A stretch of 64,000 nucleotides of DNA, from the NCBI RefSeq assembly GCF_000264995.1, contig NW_006767433.1, forward strand, positions 3,898,209 to 3,962,208, in the 5' to 3' direction. The notes beneath the pieces were generated by a model. The model was not told the origin of the DNA. It saw nothing but the letters and a program-made list of their open reading frames with translations, and made no database searches. Origin of the DNA: Punctularia strigosozonata HHB-11173 SS5 (taxonomy: Eukaryota; Basidiomycota; Agaricomycetes; Corticiales; Punctulariaceae). The translations under genes and the position numbers were made by a program. Shown here in pieces: positions 34,240 through 46,591 of this stretch (positions are counted from its first letter, which is position 1; each line of letters starts with the position of its first letter).

Positions 34240-37200
34240 CTATATTTCTGGGTACCGCACGTCGGCATTCTCCTCCAGCCACGACATCCATGCTTTCAGA
34301 AAGGAGCTGCCATGTTGAACAGTCGAGGAATCTCCTACGACGCACTGTAAATCAATAACGCATCCGATCAAGAGCTTGTGATAGTCGGGATTCTAGGTGG
34401 CTCACTAAGTGGCGTTTCGCTCGTGTCATTGCAACTGCAGAGAATATGAGGTGCACCATACTCAAAGGGATCTATCTCGCGTACCGTTAAGCCTCCTTTT
34501 CTCCTTCAGAAATCCGACTTCGCGCTAATAGTACCTCTCAGCTTTGGAACAGAAGCATGTTCGTCGAGCGACAACAATCACCTTCGAGTTACTCCGCACG
34601 AGAGTTATTATGACAGCCTCCTTCTCTCTCCCTTGCATGCCATCGATTGACCCAATTTCAAGGTCGGACCCGAAAGTTGGTCGCAAAACCGAGGTAAGAA
34701 GCTGGACCTGGGCCTGATATCTGCAAAGAAGTTTCAGGCTATACATCCGAAGGGAAACTGGCCGAGGATTTACGGCGTCACGATCGCAATCTGGTCAGGT
34801 AGAATCCCCGCACCGACCTGAGCCGCAATGCATGAGATCGGATCTGACCTAATGTTACGACGAAAGAACCCACCAGCGTTTCTACCCAGTGCTTGACAAC
34901 ACTCGCTTCGTTCTCATTACATTTGCTTCCTTCGTCGCCGTCGCCGTCAGTCCGCTCGTGATATTCGCATCCTGCCGTGTCGAAAAAAACCACTGGGGTT
35001 TCCAAGGCATCTAAGTCTAGGTCATTCTCCGAGGTTGCAATATTCGGGAGGTCTCGCAGGAGGTGATTCGCGACAGTGGGATGAGGGATGAGTTTGTTTG
35101 AGTATAGAGTTTTTGACGGAAATGCATTGATGTGAGCATGCATGCTTGAAGTAGATTCGGTACGGCCATAGCTGTCGTTATAGCGGAAGAACTCACCGAT
35201 ACTGGATTCTGAGCATCCTCTTGATGTTTGAACCATACATTTTCTCCAGACGATCAAAGAGGGTGACCTCGAGGGATTTCGGAGATTGTAAGCGTCCTAG
35301 CGGTTTCGAACGCTTGATCTTTGAGCTAAGAGGCTTTTCTTCTGTGCTATCACTTTCGATGATGACATCATCTCTTTCCGATGGTTCCAGAGAGGGTAAT
35401 ACGGCATTGAATCTGCGTGAGGGCTCGTTGCCTTCATCTGTCTGCTGGTAGGCCATCTTCTTGCTGGTCGATTTGACCGTACGCTTGTCCGCGATCCCTT
35501 TGGTTTCTGCAAACATGCCCTCATCCAATGATAAGACTGTAGGGGGAAGTTGCATCGGATCCCCAGCGAGTATCAATTTTTCAGCTTTGAATACTGGAAT
35601 CCAACAGACCTAGGCAAGATGAAGCACTTCTGGAGGAGGAAGGATAGGAACACTTACGGCTTCCATGGCCTGAGTTGCTTCATCGATGATGACCACATCG
35701 AAATCCTGATTGAACAACTGCCGGCCACCGGATGTGAAACAAGTAGCTAGAACGACCTGGCATAATCAGATTAACACCTGTTGCAGAGTCGATGTTGATT
35801 ACCTCCGACGCTTTCAAGACACTTTCAACCACGCCACCTTCACGCTTACGGTACCTAAAATCCGAGATGAGCGTCGTCGGTTCGGGGAAATACAGCAAAC
35901 CGAAGTACTCCTTTCGCAAAGCCCGGACATCATCCCACATCTTCTTCCGCTCGAGTCCTCGGGGGCGTTTGGCCTTGGCTCCTTTGCCTTTGCCGTTGAG
36001 ACTATCTAACGTAGCCTCTAACTCGTTCTTCACATCTTTTGCCAGGGCCGCTTGGTCACTCCTGCCTGCCTGAACCTCGAGAGTTGCTTCTAGGACACCC
36101 TCTTTCGCCATGACCCTCGCGGGATGTCCGACTCTTGTGACCTTGATCTTGCCTTGCTTGGGGTCGCTCGGGGGAGGAAGTGCTAGGAGTCTTTCAAGGA
36201 TATTATCAACCGACAAGTTTGATGCACCACAGACAAGTAAACGTTGAGGTCTAGGGTTCCAAGCGGTGATAGACGTCAACTGTCGAATTATCTCAATGAG
36301 AGTATGCGTCTTTCCCGTTCCTAATCAAGTGGCCATTGGATCAATTGTTGCACATACAAAGATAGCCGGATCCCTTACCTGGAGGGCCGTGTATACAGGC
36401 GACTTCGGGAGACTGTAAAACAAATTTTACTGCCTCCCTTTGAGTCGAATTGAGACCTTCATTAAAGAAGGTTAGGTGATCGATTGGTCTTAAAGGCGAA
36501 GGCGAGGCGAGGCCGAGGAGAATTTGAACGAGTCGGTTTGGCGGCGGAGATGGATAACCCTATTTCCGGTCTGAGACCGCTCGACCTGATATCGCACTGG
36601 ACTCACCTTGTCACCATGAGACGGTAATACGACGCGCTCCATTTGGTCGATAGCTTTATCCATCCTAGATCATCATGAGCGGAGACCGCGATAAGGCATA
36701 GGGGTCACCTGTCGTATGTTATACTGTTCGCGAGTTTAACAATGCGACATCGTTCTGGCAGGTCCACATCTTCAGCGTCCGATGCAATGACTATGCGAGA
36801 ATCGGAGACCTTCAAGGGTGAGCGGCAACGCGAGCAAGATCGTCCGGTGATAGTTACCTGGTAAACAACGCCTTCCGTGGACTTGCACTCCTTGTCAGGA
36901 GCGGTAGAGGGTTTTCTACCCTTCGCGAACTTGCTAGCGGTACCGGCACCAGTAACATTTTCCTCCACCCTTGCCAAATCACCGGGGCTATATGATGATA
37001 GGATCAGGGACCACTTCAGCAAACAGGCTTGTTACAACTTGCCGGAGTGTGTGTGGCGGTAGTAATGGGCTCGCGTTGTATGCTGTCGGCCGTTCTAACT
37101 CGACGAGCCTTTGCGTTCGAGTGAATCTTTTCGTGCACCATGGGTGTAGATAACGCCTACGTCTTTCCCCCCAGTCCGATGTTCAGAGATGCCACACCAA

Positions 37201-37357
37201 GACCTCCTATGGCGAGTCCCTTGTGCTCTAGTTGCTTCTGACTGCAGTTTGATAGCAACAGCGAGCTTCGGTTGACTTCTTCTTGACGCTCTCGAGCAAG
37301 TAATTCGCGTTGGCGTGCGATGAAAGCGACTAGTTCAGCATCGTTCGAGGGCGTCAT
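34240..37357 (-). CDS. HCS1: SF1B helicase of the IGHMBP2/Hcs1 (SMUBP-2) type (796 aa)
   Basis: Exons: 37357-37161, 37108-37043, 36987-36858, 36809-36709, 36664-36607, 36559-36379, 36320-35803, 35756-35658, 35609-35197, 35144-34874, 34817-34774, 34720-34582, 34524-34485, 34434-34406, 34344-34240. An Upf1-like ATP-dependent 5'-3' helicase; yeast Hcs1 copurifies with DNA polymerase alpha. Walker A GPPGTGKT (242-249) is split by an intron. Walker B is VVIIDEAT (Asp442-Glu443), then AGDPMQLPPT (motif III), RIQYR (IV), GSIDGMQGREKE (V) and VAMTRAKRHL (VI). The N-terminal 240 residues carry the beta-barrel region. Intron 2 (37042-36988) has a strong GC donor (GCAAGT). No C-terminal R3H or zinc finger, unlike human IGHMBP2. 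Confidence 0.9.
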
Positions 37358-37726
37358 GTCCCAATGTTTCAGGATTGGGTCTTGATCTATTGGGGTTCCA
37401 ATTGCAAACGGCTAGGTACCATCGCTACGTGTTCAAACGGAAAGGTCGTGCGTGAGTCGTGCGCGTGAGGCCTCCGAAAGGCGTTATCAGTCTCCGCAAA
37501 TATATTCCGAATTTGTTCCAAGAGCTGGGTGTGGCGGTGCTGCATATTTCTTCCAGTTAGTACCAGTCCCTGGTCGACGACCTTACTCCGGTGCTTCCTC
37601 AAGCTGGCATTATTGGGCTTCAAATGCACGAAATCACTCTGTAAATACTCGCTGGGCAACCCGCACTTCTTCCGACTGTATACGAGGCGTGCACCCGTTC
37701 ACTTAGTCACACGGAATCCGTCCGAC
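37358..37726. other. Divergent intergenic region (helicase / tRNase Z)
   Basis: 369 bp between divergent start codons; presumably a shared promoter region. No element recognised. Confidence 0.5.
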
Positions 37727-40700
37727 ATGGTGCAATGGAATGCGAGCGTGCTCACCGGCGTCACCTCAGATACCGAACCCTGTCTGCTGGTCACTTTCGA
37801 GAACGCAAAGTACCTTTTCAATGCCGGTGAAAATACCACGAGGTCTTTTTTGCAGACTGGAAGACGGTGGAATCATGCCAGGGGCATCTTTCTGACGGAT
37901 GTTAACACCTCTCGGGCGAGCGGTCTACCAGGCGAGTCCCCAATCCCATTGCCAGCTCCAGATTGCTGAGGCTCGCTACATAGGGCTCCTCATGTCTCTA
38001 GCAGATGCGAAGTCTCGCCAGTTGACTATCGCGGGACCTCCAGGTTTGATGCATTGGCTGGCTTCGGCTCGGACCTGTACCTACCGGTTCGTGCCACGGC
38101 GCATATAACGGCACTGTGCTGAAGCTCCTACGCAGGGAGGGAATCTGTGTCCATCCAGTGGAAGCCGCGATGGAGAAGAATTCGGAAGTACCCAATCCGA
38201 TCTACAAGGACGGCAACATAACGTTATACTCCTTCTTGGTCCATCCTCAAAGCGTGCCTCATACTTCCATTGAGCAACGACCACCAAGTGACCAAAATTC
38301 AAGGGCGTCCAAACGAAAACGCACGCCTTCCCCAACATCAAAATCATCGAAACGTTCAACTCCTCTCGATCGCGTTGTTTCGGGAGATACTCCGATGAAG
38401 GGTGTTACTTCATCTCTTCGTGAACGCATGAAACAGCCACAGTTCAACCCGAGTACCTTGACCGGCACCGACGCGCAAGAATGGCGATATCTCTTGATCA
38501 AAGGGATGTTTCCACAAGCCGAGCCCCTTCCTGACCCGAAGATCGTGGCCCGCCGAGAGAGGAAAGCAAAACACGAGGCAAAAAAGAGATCAAAACAAGG
38601 TTCAACCGGGAAGGGGAAGGAAGAGAGTCAGGACGCAGCACCTGCCCCCGATGCGAAGGCGGCTCTCTCGCCATCCACGGCCATTGCTCTACAACCAGCC
38701 CCTCGGCCTCCGCCTCGACTCCCTAAATATGACCGCCAACTTCCATTATATACGAGCTCTAAAGCCGTTCTTGCATACGTCCTGGTCGGTCCACAAATCC
38801 GAGGCAAATTCGACGCTGAGAAAGCGCAAGAACTTGGTATTCCCAACGGTCCGGTTCGCAGACAACTCGCAGCCGGCGAAACTGTCACCTTTAGAGTGAA
38901 AGATGGGAATGGACAGACGACGGAGAGGACGGTGACATCCGAGGAGGTCTTGGGTAAAGCAGAGCACCCGAAGGCACTCCTCGTCTTGGATATTCCGGAC
39001 AGCAGTTATATCCCAAACCTAGTGTCAACTTTTGCGGACTCGACGTGGTTGATGAGTATAGGGAAGGAAAACCGGCCTATGGGTGCCCCTGAGATAGAAC
39101 TGCACGCTGTCTTCCACATATGCGGAGAGGGCGTGCTAGAAGACGAACGGTACAAGACATTCATGGGTATTTTGGGTGGACCTCGTACCCAGGTGAGTGA
39201 GAGCTCTTCTCTGCAAGATCCTAGCATGAACAGATCTACTCCAGCATATCATAGCTTCACGGGGGCATACTCCGGACCCCGTGTCCTTCACGACCGCCGC
39301 CTACAACATACTGAGACTGAACCAACTTGACTCGGGTATCTTTCCAATCCCGAAGTTTGCCGTGGAATCACCGAAAACTCTCGATTGTGCGTTACTCGCT
39401 GCTACCCATTTCTTTCTTGTGCTCATTGATATTTTCAGCCGTTCTCGGTCTGCCGCAGCTATCGCATCCGCTTCAAGCAAATATCGATATCAACATGCAT
39501 CCTTCCCGGGACCCTGTTCATGTTCCCACTCCATGGGATTTATTTCATCCTGCTTTGGTCGGTGGGGACCGTTCGAACCTGGTCCCAGCATCCCTCTCTC
39601 ATTTGTTCTCGCAGGCCCGAGCGGCAGTGCGAGAACGAGAGGCTTTCACCACAGCGTCTTCACCAGGAGACGACGTACAGGTCATTTCACTCGGGACTGG
39701 AAGCGCGTCTCCAAGCCAATCTCGTAATGGTGTGTCAGTCAACGGTCCTATCTATATGCGCAGCTGACCTGTAGCGATAGTTTCGGGGACATTAGTACGG
39801 ATACCTGGTTATGGTTCAGTGCTTCTTGACGCCGGTGAAGCCACATGGGGTCAACTGGCACGCCACCACGGTACAGACAAGGCGGCATCCAATAATGTCT
39901 GGGATGTACTTCGCGATCTCAGATGCATCTTCATCAGTCACATCCACGGTGACCATCACATGGGGCTTGGCAAAATACTAGCTATGCGGCAGAAGGTTGG
40001 TCTGCTGTTGATGGTCCTATACCTCCTTCAGTGATCAATGTCCGTTGTATGGCAGCTTGACCCACCGGCCACATTGCCCCTATACCTCATCGCCGGTCGC
40101 GCTGTTCACCTCTACCTCCGGGAGCAGTCCGACATAGAGGATTATGGTCTAACAAGAGATACCAATTCAGGAGTGAAAACAATTCTTCCGGATTGGATCG
40201 ATCACTTTGCGGGGCCTTACCGTCCCCCCGTTGCGAACGAAGGATGGACTGCACGTTCTGAGTGAAGGGGGATTGCTATAGTGTTCATGAATCCCGCTAA
40301 TTTGCTCTATACAGATCTGAGAAGGCACTCAGAGATCTGCAAGCGGCCTTGGGCATTGAATCGCTACGGACTGTCATGATGGAACATCGATGCCGTTGCT
40401 TCGGTCTGGTCATGAAACATAGAGATGGTTGGAGCCTTGCGTATGTTGCAGAATATATCCTGCCATAGATTAACCACCGAATTGGCTTGCAGATATTCAG
40501 GCGATACTATGCCTTGCAATCGGTTGGTCGAGGCCGGCAAAAATGCGACTCTTCTCATTCATGAAGCAACGATGGCCGATGAAGAGGCGGAGCTCGCATT
40601 CAAGAAAGCACACAGCACCGTCGGTCAAGCGTTGGATGTTGCGACAAGGTAATGGCGCCTGCCAATATTGCCCCAATGCGCATCTAAACGTAATGACAGA

Positions 40701-40997
40701 ATGAATGCCAAGAATGTTTACCTCACCCATTTCTCCTGCCGTTACCCGAAAATGCCTCACAAGAATGTGAATGCACAATCGAGCCCATCACGCGGAAAGG
40801 ATACCTCCGACGGAGACGTGCCCCCCGTCGTGGCGCTGGCCTTTGACAACGTTAGCGTGCGGATTGGCGATATGTGGAAATTAGCCGCATTTCGGCCCGC
40901 CATCGAGCAAAATTACGCGGACACAGAGCAGCTGGACGCGGAGTCAGGTACACTATCACCTGCCGATCCTGACGTGGATGTGGCCATGGACAGCTGA
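37727..40997 (+). CDS. TRZ1: Long-form tRNase Z (ELAC2/Trz1), tRNA 3' processing endonuclease (932 aa)
   Basis: Exons: 37727-37931, 37984-38086, 38136-39192, 39245-39386, 39439-39729, 39781-39995, 40056-40261, 40315-40440, 40493-40648, 40700-40997. It cuts the 3' trailer from pre-tRNA. The N-terminal half is a degenerate metallo-beta-lactamase copy, with a Lys/Ser-rich basic linker. The C-terminal half is active: [12 protein letters not shown], then the HxHxDH metal motif [11 protein letters not shown] (His653, His655, Asp657, His658), [15 protein letters not shown] (motif IV region) and [11 protein letters not shown]. The first intron (37932-37983) uses a GC donor after CCAG. The acceptor at 38135 was chosen to keep the frame into GICVHPVEA. 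Confidence 0.9.
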
Positions 40998-41551
40998 AGA
41001 AGCACTCGATCATTGCCATACCTGCGAGTATACTGACTGCACTTGATGCCGGCAGTTCGCAGGGCGGCTTGTCGAAACGCAGAATTTACCGCCTCAAGGC
41101 TTGCATGCAACATGCCTGGAGCTCGTGCAACCGCCTCTACCCGCTGATGGATATCCCATAATCTGGAACGCTGGTGATCAAGTACAGCATAATGATGTCC
41201 CCTCCGTTGTGGGAAGAGCATCGATTAGTGGAGGAATGGCATTATAGCTAGACGTTCAACATTGACGCTGTATCGTCCTTGAGTACCTATTGTCATGTCG
41301 ACGTACAATGCAGCTCTGTCGATAAGTGCTGGCGCCGGCCCGTAATGTGTGATCGCAATGATGCTACTGGATGCCCATGGCACTGCAATCAACCACCCTC
41401 CCGCCACCTGTTCAGTTACCATACCACACGAGTCCGAGCGAGAGCACTCGTGGCTTCAGATTCATTCACATTCCTTGTCCCAGAAACTTGTGATATTTAC
41501 ATCGTCGTTCGTTTGACTCCCCTATTTGTCCCCAAAACACAGTGACACCCA
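40998..41551. other. Intergenic region upstream of the transporter
   Basis: 554 bp between two plus-strand genes. No gene, repeat or RNA recognised. Confidence 0.5.
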
Positions 41552-43175
41552 ATGAGCTCGTTCACGTTCCAACCCGGATATCGTTCCACACCACCTCGTC
41601 CCTTGTACGCGTTCAAGACTGTCGTGGATGCAACCTCTGACCAAGATCATGGCGCAAGCGATGGCTGGCGCAGGACCTTGTCGTTGAATGCAGTCACCTC
41701 GAACAGCCCCGGTGGTATCCTCAGACGGCACGACAAACCAAATAACCATGCATACACTGATCCACTACGGGCTCCAGCAACGTCTGGACTTGGTCTCACC
41801 ATGCTCTTGCCTAACATCACTGGCAGGCCCGCCGTGGACGAGTTTCAAGCATCGCAAGCAGTACAAAAGTCCACCGAGGATCGGGCGCTGCGGAACAGGG
41901 GCTGCAACAGTCCACGAGTCCTCTCAGTCTCGAACACCGCTTCGCCATCTTTGCCAACCCACTTCTTCCGTTCCTCCTCGATTCAATCGGATTACAGAGC
42001 CACCGAGACTCGGATCAATCGCTCTTCGGCGATGTGGCTTGCGATGTACTTCATCCTCAACCTAACCCTCACACTTCATAACAAAGCTGTTCTCGTTGAT
42101 TTGCCTTATCCTTATGTTCTCACCGCCGTCCATTCTTTGTGTAGCACCTTAGGTGCGCTCATCATGCGTCGGAAAGGCTTTTACACTCCTTCAAGGCTGG
42201 GTTTGAGGGAAAACGTTCTGCTCCTCGCCTTCAGCACGCTCTATTCTCTGAACGTTGCTGTAAGCAATGTCTCCTTGAAGATGGTCTCAGTTCCCGTACG
42301 TTGACGCTATGCCGCCGCGCCCTGGATGCTCACGATGACCTTGCAGTTCCACCAGGTTGTGAGATCTACGACTCCTGCTTTCGTCTTGATGCTGTCATAC
42401 TGGTTTCTTCACTCCACCTGGGGCCGGTCACAGTTGATATCCCTCCTTTTGGTTATTACGGGGGTCACGATAGCGTACGCCATAAGAACTCGGTGCTATT
42501 CTATGTCTGACAGTTGGTGCAGCACCTTCGGCGACTACAGTTGCACGCTGGCCGGCTTCGTTCTTACGTTAATCGGAACTTTCCTAGCTGCACTGAAAGC
42601 GTTGATGACCGGTCTTATCCAGTCCCGACAATCCGATAAACCCGACATAGCTCCTCAATCTAATCGGCCGTGTTGTGTTGAGTCGCTGCGTCTCGGCCTC
42701 CACCCGTATGACCTCCTGGCACGCATGTCACCGTTAGCTCTTGTTCAATGCCTTTGTTATGCACACTACTCTGGAGAACTCATACATGTGGCCGAGAATG
42801 CAAGCTACGGCACGGTAATTATCTTGCTTGCGAATGGTATCATCGCATTTGCCTTGAACGTCGTCAGCTTCACTGCGAACAAGAAGACAAGCGCACTGAG
42901 CATGACCGTCGCAGGTAAGTCTTTCTGCGTTCCAATACATCCTCGGACTGATGCATGCTACAACAGCCAATGTTAAGCAGGTGCTGACGATTATGCTTGC
43001 TGTCTTCATATTCGGGTTGTCGATTTCACCCCTCAACATTATCGGGATCGCTGTGACTCTACTAGGCGGCGCATGCTACGCTTGGGCCCAGTTATGCGAA
43101 CGCACTGTCAAGCCAAATGGGACAAACTCGGCCTTACACAAAGGAGAGCAGTTGCGCACGGTTGCTGGAACTTGA
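41552..43175 (+). CDS. Triose-phosphate/nucleotide-sugar transporter family protein (506 aa)
   Basis: Exons: 41552-42295, 42347-42914, 42967-43175. Drug/metabolite transporter superfamily, TPT domain; such proteins exchange nucleotide sugars or sugar phosphates across Golgi or ER membranes. About 150 disordered residues precede the membrane part. Hydrophobic segments include MWLAMYFILNLTLTLHNK, VLLLAFSTLYSLNVAVSNVS, LISLLLVITGVTIAYAI, LAGFVLTLIGTFLAALKALM and LTIMLAVFIFGLSISPLNI. The family's hallmark LHNKAVL after the first helix and NKKTSALSMTVAANVKQVLTI are present. Specificity cannot be read from sequence. Confidence 0.85.
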
Positions 43176-43579
43176 CTTTCTCTTACACAATGTTCCGCTC
43201 ATTTCTACTAGTATTGTATCGCTATCCCCATCCTTGGCATGTAGTAGGTCACCCGGCTTGAATGTAGAACGCGTTTCGTTTCGCAGCTCTATTCTGGAGT
43301 TCCTTGCGATTTGAGCTTACAAAACTCGATCATCTCCAGGTGATGACTTTTTTGTTCGTTGGGCACGTCCGCTCTACGTTAGCGGTACTATGTCGTATCA
43401 TCCGCGTAAGTCCCCGGGTTGACTAAACCGCGACGAATCATGGTTTCGTTTATGCCCATTTGTGATATTCACGACGCAGTGCATAAACGGCATAAGGCGT
43501 AGTATTAGTATCTCCAGGCGTCCTAAGCGGTGACTGCGGTAGATTGCTGAACCCTACTACCGAGACTCCGGTCGAGTTG
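43176..43579. other. Convergent intergenic region
   Basis: 404 bp between the transporter stop and the end of the decayed AA9 gene. Nothing recognised. Confidence 0.5.
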
Positions 43580-44737
43580 CTACCCAGACCATACAGCAGG
43601 GCCAGCTAGGGGTAGTGGAAGAGTTTTGAGGACCAGTAAGCCAGAATAACTCACGGGAGACGTAGCCTGTAAAGTTGCTAGGCAAATCGTAGATGTTCTA
43701 TAATGACAACGGGTCAGAGAGAACCTTCGCCTGAGGGTGCTGGCTGATGACGAAACGTACAATCAGAATACCTGGCTCGTAGCCAGTGTATACTCCCGGA
43801 ATGGACACCAACGGGCTTGGGCTTCCCGAACCGCCGTTGACAACATTCAGCTGAGCACATCCGAGATAGAACTATAGGTAATAGGGTACTCTGCGAAAGC
43901 CACAACCGGAGCTTAGAACTCACCTGAGCGCCGCCATACGTCTCAGCTACTGTAAGCACAAGAGCGTTGGCAGGTATCTCGAGGACATATAACTGATATC
44001 ACCCACGGTGCACGGCGATTTGCTCTCCCCGCAGCAGCTATTGGCCGCTTGGCAGGTTCTTGGAATAGTGAACGTGAACTGCTGAATGTCTGTTTCGGAA
44101 ACGAGTTAACGACTGGCCCAATTGCCTGCTCCACCTGGTGGGGCTTACTCTCCGAGTCGAACGTAAGCCCTGTGCTAGGACTGTACGTTGGCGCCCATTC
44201 CCAGATCTTGAACCACGTCTTGCCGGTACCTGCATCCGGAGAATTGGCTGCAGGATGAGCCTGGGTCATGTATGCGGAAAAATATCCAGGGTGGCATATC
44301 CGGAGAGCAATATGGTGATTAAAAGAGCTATAACATGGAATTGTCTACTCACCCATCGTGTTATCTGCCTTGAAGCCGACCGTGGAACCAGCGGCAACAG
44401 TCGCGGTGCTCGTCTGCTCCGGGGTGTTCTGCATGTCGAGCTCATAGCACCGAAACTCCTCGTCCGTTACATCGGTGATCTAACGACGGTTATCTCTGAC
44501 AATGACAGAAAGAGATGTTGGAAGCTTACGGGACCGTTACTGTAGTGATTCTCGGTGATGCGGACGTATTGCCAGTCCGTACTCGTGGTCCCATTCACAA
44601 TCAAGTCCGGGAGTGTGTCTAGCCGCGAAGACACGAACTGTCAATGAGTATTCCTGAGAAAACAATGTCGAGCTCTTACAGTGTGCTGACACGGTGATGG
44701 ACGTCGAAAGGATTGCCAAGGCATTGCAAAGCTTCAT
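43580..44737 (-). pseudogene. Decayed AA9 lytic polysaccharide monooxygenase gene
   Basis: The N-terminal part is intact: exons 44737-44680, 44618-44530 and 44479-44353 encode signal peptide MKLCNALAILSTSITVSA then His1 (HYTLPDLIVNG). The distal part is also clear (AETYGGAQ, FYLGCAQLNVVNGG, VYTGYEPGILI, ending GPAVWSG). Three defects lie between. The intron opening at 44352 has no AG before HPGYFSAYM; two bases seem lost at about 44295. One base is missing in the Lys codon near 44060, after FTFTIP. A TAG at 44038-44040 replaces the Tyr codon of SGQYL. The intact paralogues at 51905 and 54425 have TIPKSLPSGQYL there in one open frame. It is closer in plan to a different AA9 subtype: the intron precedes, not follows, HPG. 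Expression or read-through cannot be excluded, but a working enzyme is unlikely. Confidence 0.85.
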
Positions 44738-45400
44738 AAATCTGCCTGGATCGATTGGGGCACGTTGGCTGAGACCGAGCATCTAGGTTTTGTATAAGTG
44801 AAACACTTCGGCTGAATACTGGCAACGGAGCAACGAGCAAGGTCACGTTCCCGACCCAGCAGTCTTTGTATACACAGCGTGATCATCATGAGACTAGAAG
44901 GCACAGTGTCGTTCGAGCATCTGCTTGAGTTCGTGAGCAATGCCGTCAAGGTGGTCAAAGACAGCAGCGGCCTGTTTAGCAGCGGACATCGCCGTGCACC
45001 TGAGGACGGATCCGAAGCTGAGCCGCACGTTCCGGCATGATCGTCTGGCCCCCGGTAGAAATTGTAAAACCGAGCTATAGGCAAATGTTTGCGGAAACTA
45101 AGTTCTGCGCCAATGGGACGACAAGAATTTGTCACAGGATACTGTCTATACTCATGACGTCCAGAAGGGTGCGAAGCTTGCTGTATTCCCGCAACGGCGT
45201 AGTCAAAAGAGTATCAAGCAGCATGGCTACCGAAGAGCGTAGCAGGGAGTAACTAAGTAGCTCTGAGTCTCAGGTTGGGGAAACGCTAGAGTCAATCGAA
45301 GTATCAGCGCAAAGCGTGGTCGAAGCAACATGCTAACTCAACAGAACTGCAAGGGCATCATCTCAACTCAAAGACCCCGCGTCTATAGATATTCAAAGAA
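44738..45400. other. Intergenic region, nothing recognised
   Basis: 663 bp upstream of the decayed AA9 gene and downstream of OST4. No gene, repeat or RNA was recognised. Confidence 0.5.
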
Positions 45401-45529
45401 CTACTTGGCGGATGTAGTCGAGCCGATGTATCGAGCATTGACGGAGACGAAATGATACGCCACGACGGTGACCATGGCCAGCGTACCCAACGAGTTGGCC
45501 AGCGCGTACAAGGTATCATGGGTGATCAT
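45401..45529 (-). CDS. OST4: Oligosaccharyltransferase subunit Ost4 (42 aa)
   Basis: A single exon of 43 codons. Ost4 is a tiny single-pass ER membrane protein that stabilises the Ost3/6-Stt3 contact in the N-glycosylation complex. The protein starts MITHDTLYALANSLGTLAM and continues with a hydrophobic helix ending in YHFVSVNARY, close to the family pattern (MITD at the start, YHY/F-V-x-VN after the helix). Usual length is 36-40 residues, so 42 fits. The ATG at 45529 matches the family start; the longer upstream frame is shadow. The gene is head to head with QCR8, 231 bp apart. Confidence 0.85.
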   Translation of the reverse strand: MITHDTLYALANSLGTLAMVTVVAYHFVSVNARYIGSTTSAK

Positions 45530-45760
45530 GCTATAGACATGGCTCATGAAAACGTGCCAGGGTGAGGGAAAGGCATACGCACGTCGACGACGAAGGGAAA
45601 GCAGAACGTGGCATTCCAAACGGGTCAGTGGCGCTGAACTCTGCTGAACTCGCACGAGGATAACTCGGCCAAGTCCGATCGCCCGCCTCTTCCCGACTCG
45701 TACTCAACCTTCTTCACTCTCCCTGGCGTAGCTGCTGCACCTCCGCACGAATCCGCGAAT

Positions 45761-46307
45761 ATGAGGCCCACCTTTGTTGCTCGCAGTGATATGCCTGGTC
45801 GTGCGTCCCATTCACTTAGTTCTCGCTGAATACTCTCTGATTCCTAGTTGCAGCCCCCAACTACGTGAGTCCATTCCCATTCGAGAATCCCCAAGAACGT
45901 ACCTGAGCATGTAACTCAGAACCTGTGGTGGGGCGACAAGACTGGCGGTCAGCGTCAGAAGGGCATCGTCCAGTACTGTGCGTAGGCCTCTGGGATTCGC
46001 CCGGGCATCATTGACTCAGAGTATAGCCGTGTCTCCGTTCCGCCTGCGGGCGTTCAAGCATCTGCTTAGTGGCTACCTTTTCAATGGCTACCGTCGCATT
46101 GCGGCGCAGGCGCCTTACTTCGTCATTCCTTTCGCTGCCGGTTAGTGGTTGGATCTGCCCTCCGCGTCACGACTTCCTTGTTAGCTTTTGCTAATTGCGA
46201 CGTGATCAGGCTATGGTATCTATGCCTGGGCAAGGAAGTACGACGAATGGCAGCGCAGCAAGGATGGCCATATTCATGCAATGGAACATGGAGAGGGCGG
46301 CCATTAA
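45761..46307 (+). CDS. QCR8: Cytochrome bc1 complex subunit 8, Qcr8 (107 aa)
   Basis: Exons: 45761-45797, 45848-45864, 45920-45977, 46027-46140, 46210-46307. This is the small ubiquinone-binding subunit of mitochondrial complex III. Family blocks in order are NLWWGDKTGGQRQKGIVQY, VSPFRLRAFKHLLSGYLFNG, YRRIAAQAPYFVIPF, then the membrane helix GYGIYAWARKYDEWQRSK and a His-rich tail. Exon 2 is a 17-nt microexon coding part of PVAAPNY; phases close only if it is included. It shares a short divergent promoter with OST4. Confidence 0.9.
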
Positions 46308-46591
46308 GTATACACATCCATTAGACCACGCGCTTGCGGTATACAGACATCAGCTACCGCTCCCTGCTCATGTTACTTGCATCTCGCAATGGAATCATCA
46401 CGTTACTCCTCAACGCTATTCAGGCCCAAGTTGTATTCAGCCGTGCATACACTTAGAGCAACATTCATTATTCGTTGATCTGTTACACAGTCCGGTCGGA
46501 AACTCCCAATATTTAGGTCCGATGAGAGGCTTTAATTGCTTCAGTAGCCGTTGGCTCACGCCGGTGGAGTGGCGAAACTGTGGATCACAGA

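Noticed and set aside
44038-44352. Possibility that the AA9 defects are hidden inside introns
   Set aside because: The intact paralogues code straight through the frameshift and stop positions, and no donor/acceptor pair removes both while keeping the conserved residues.
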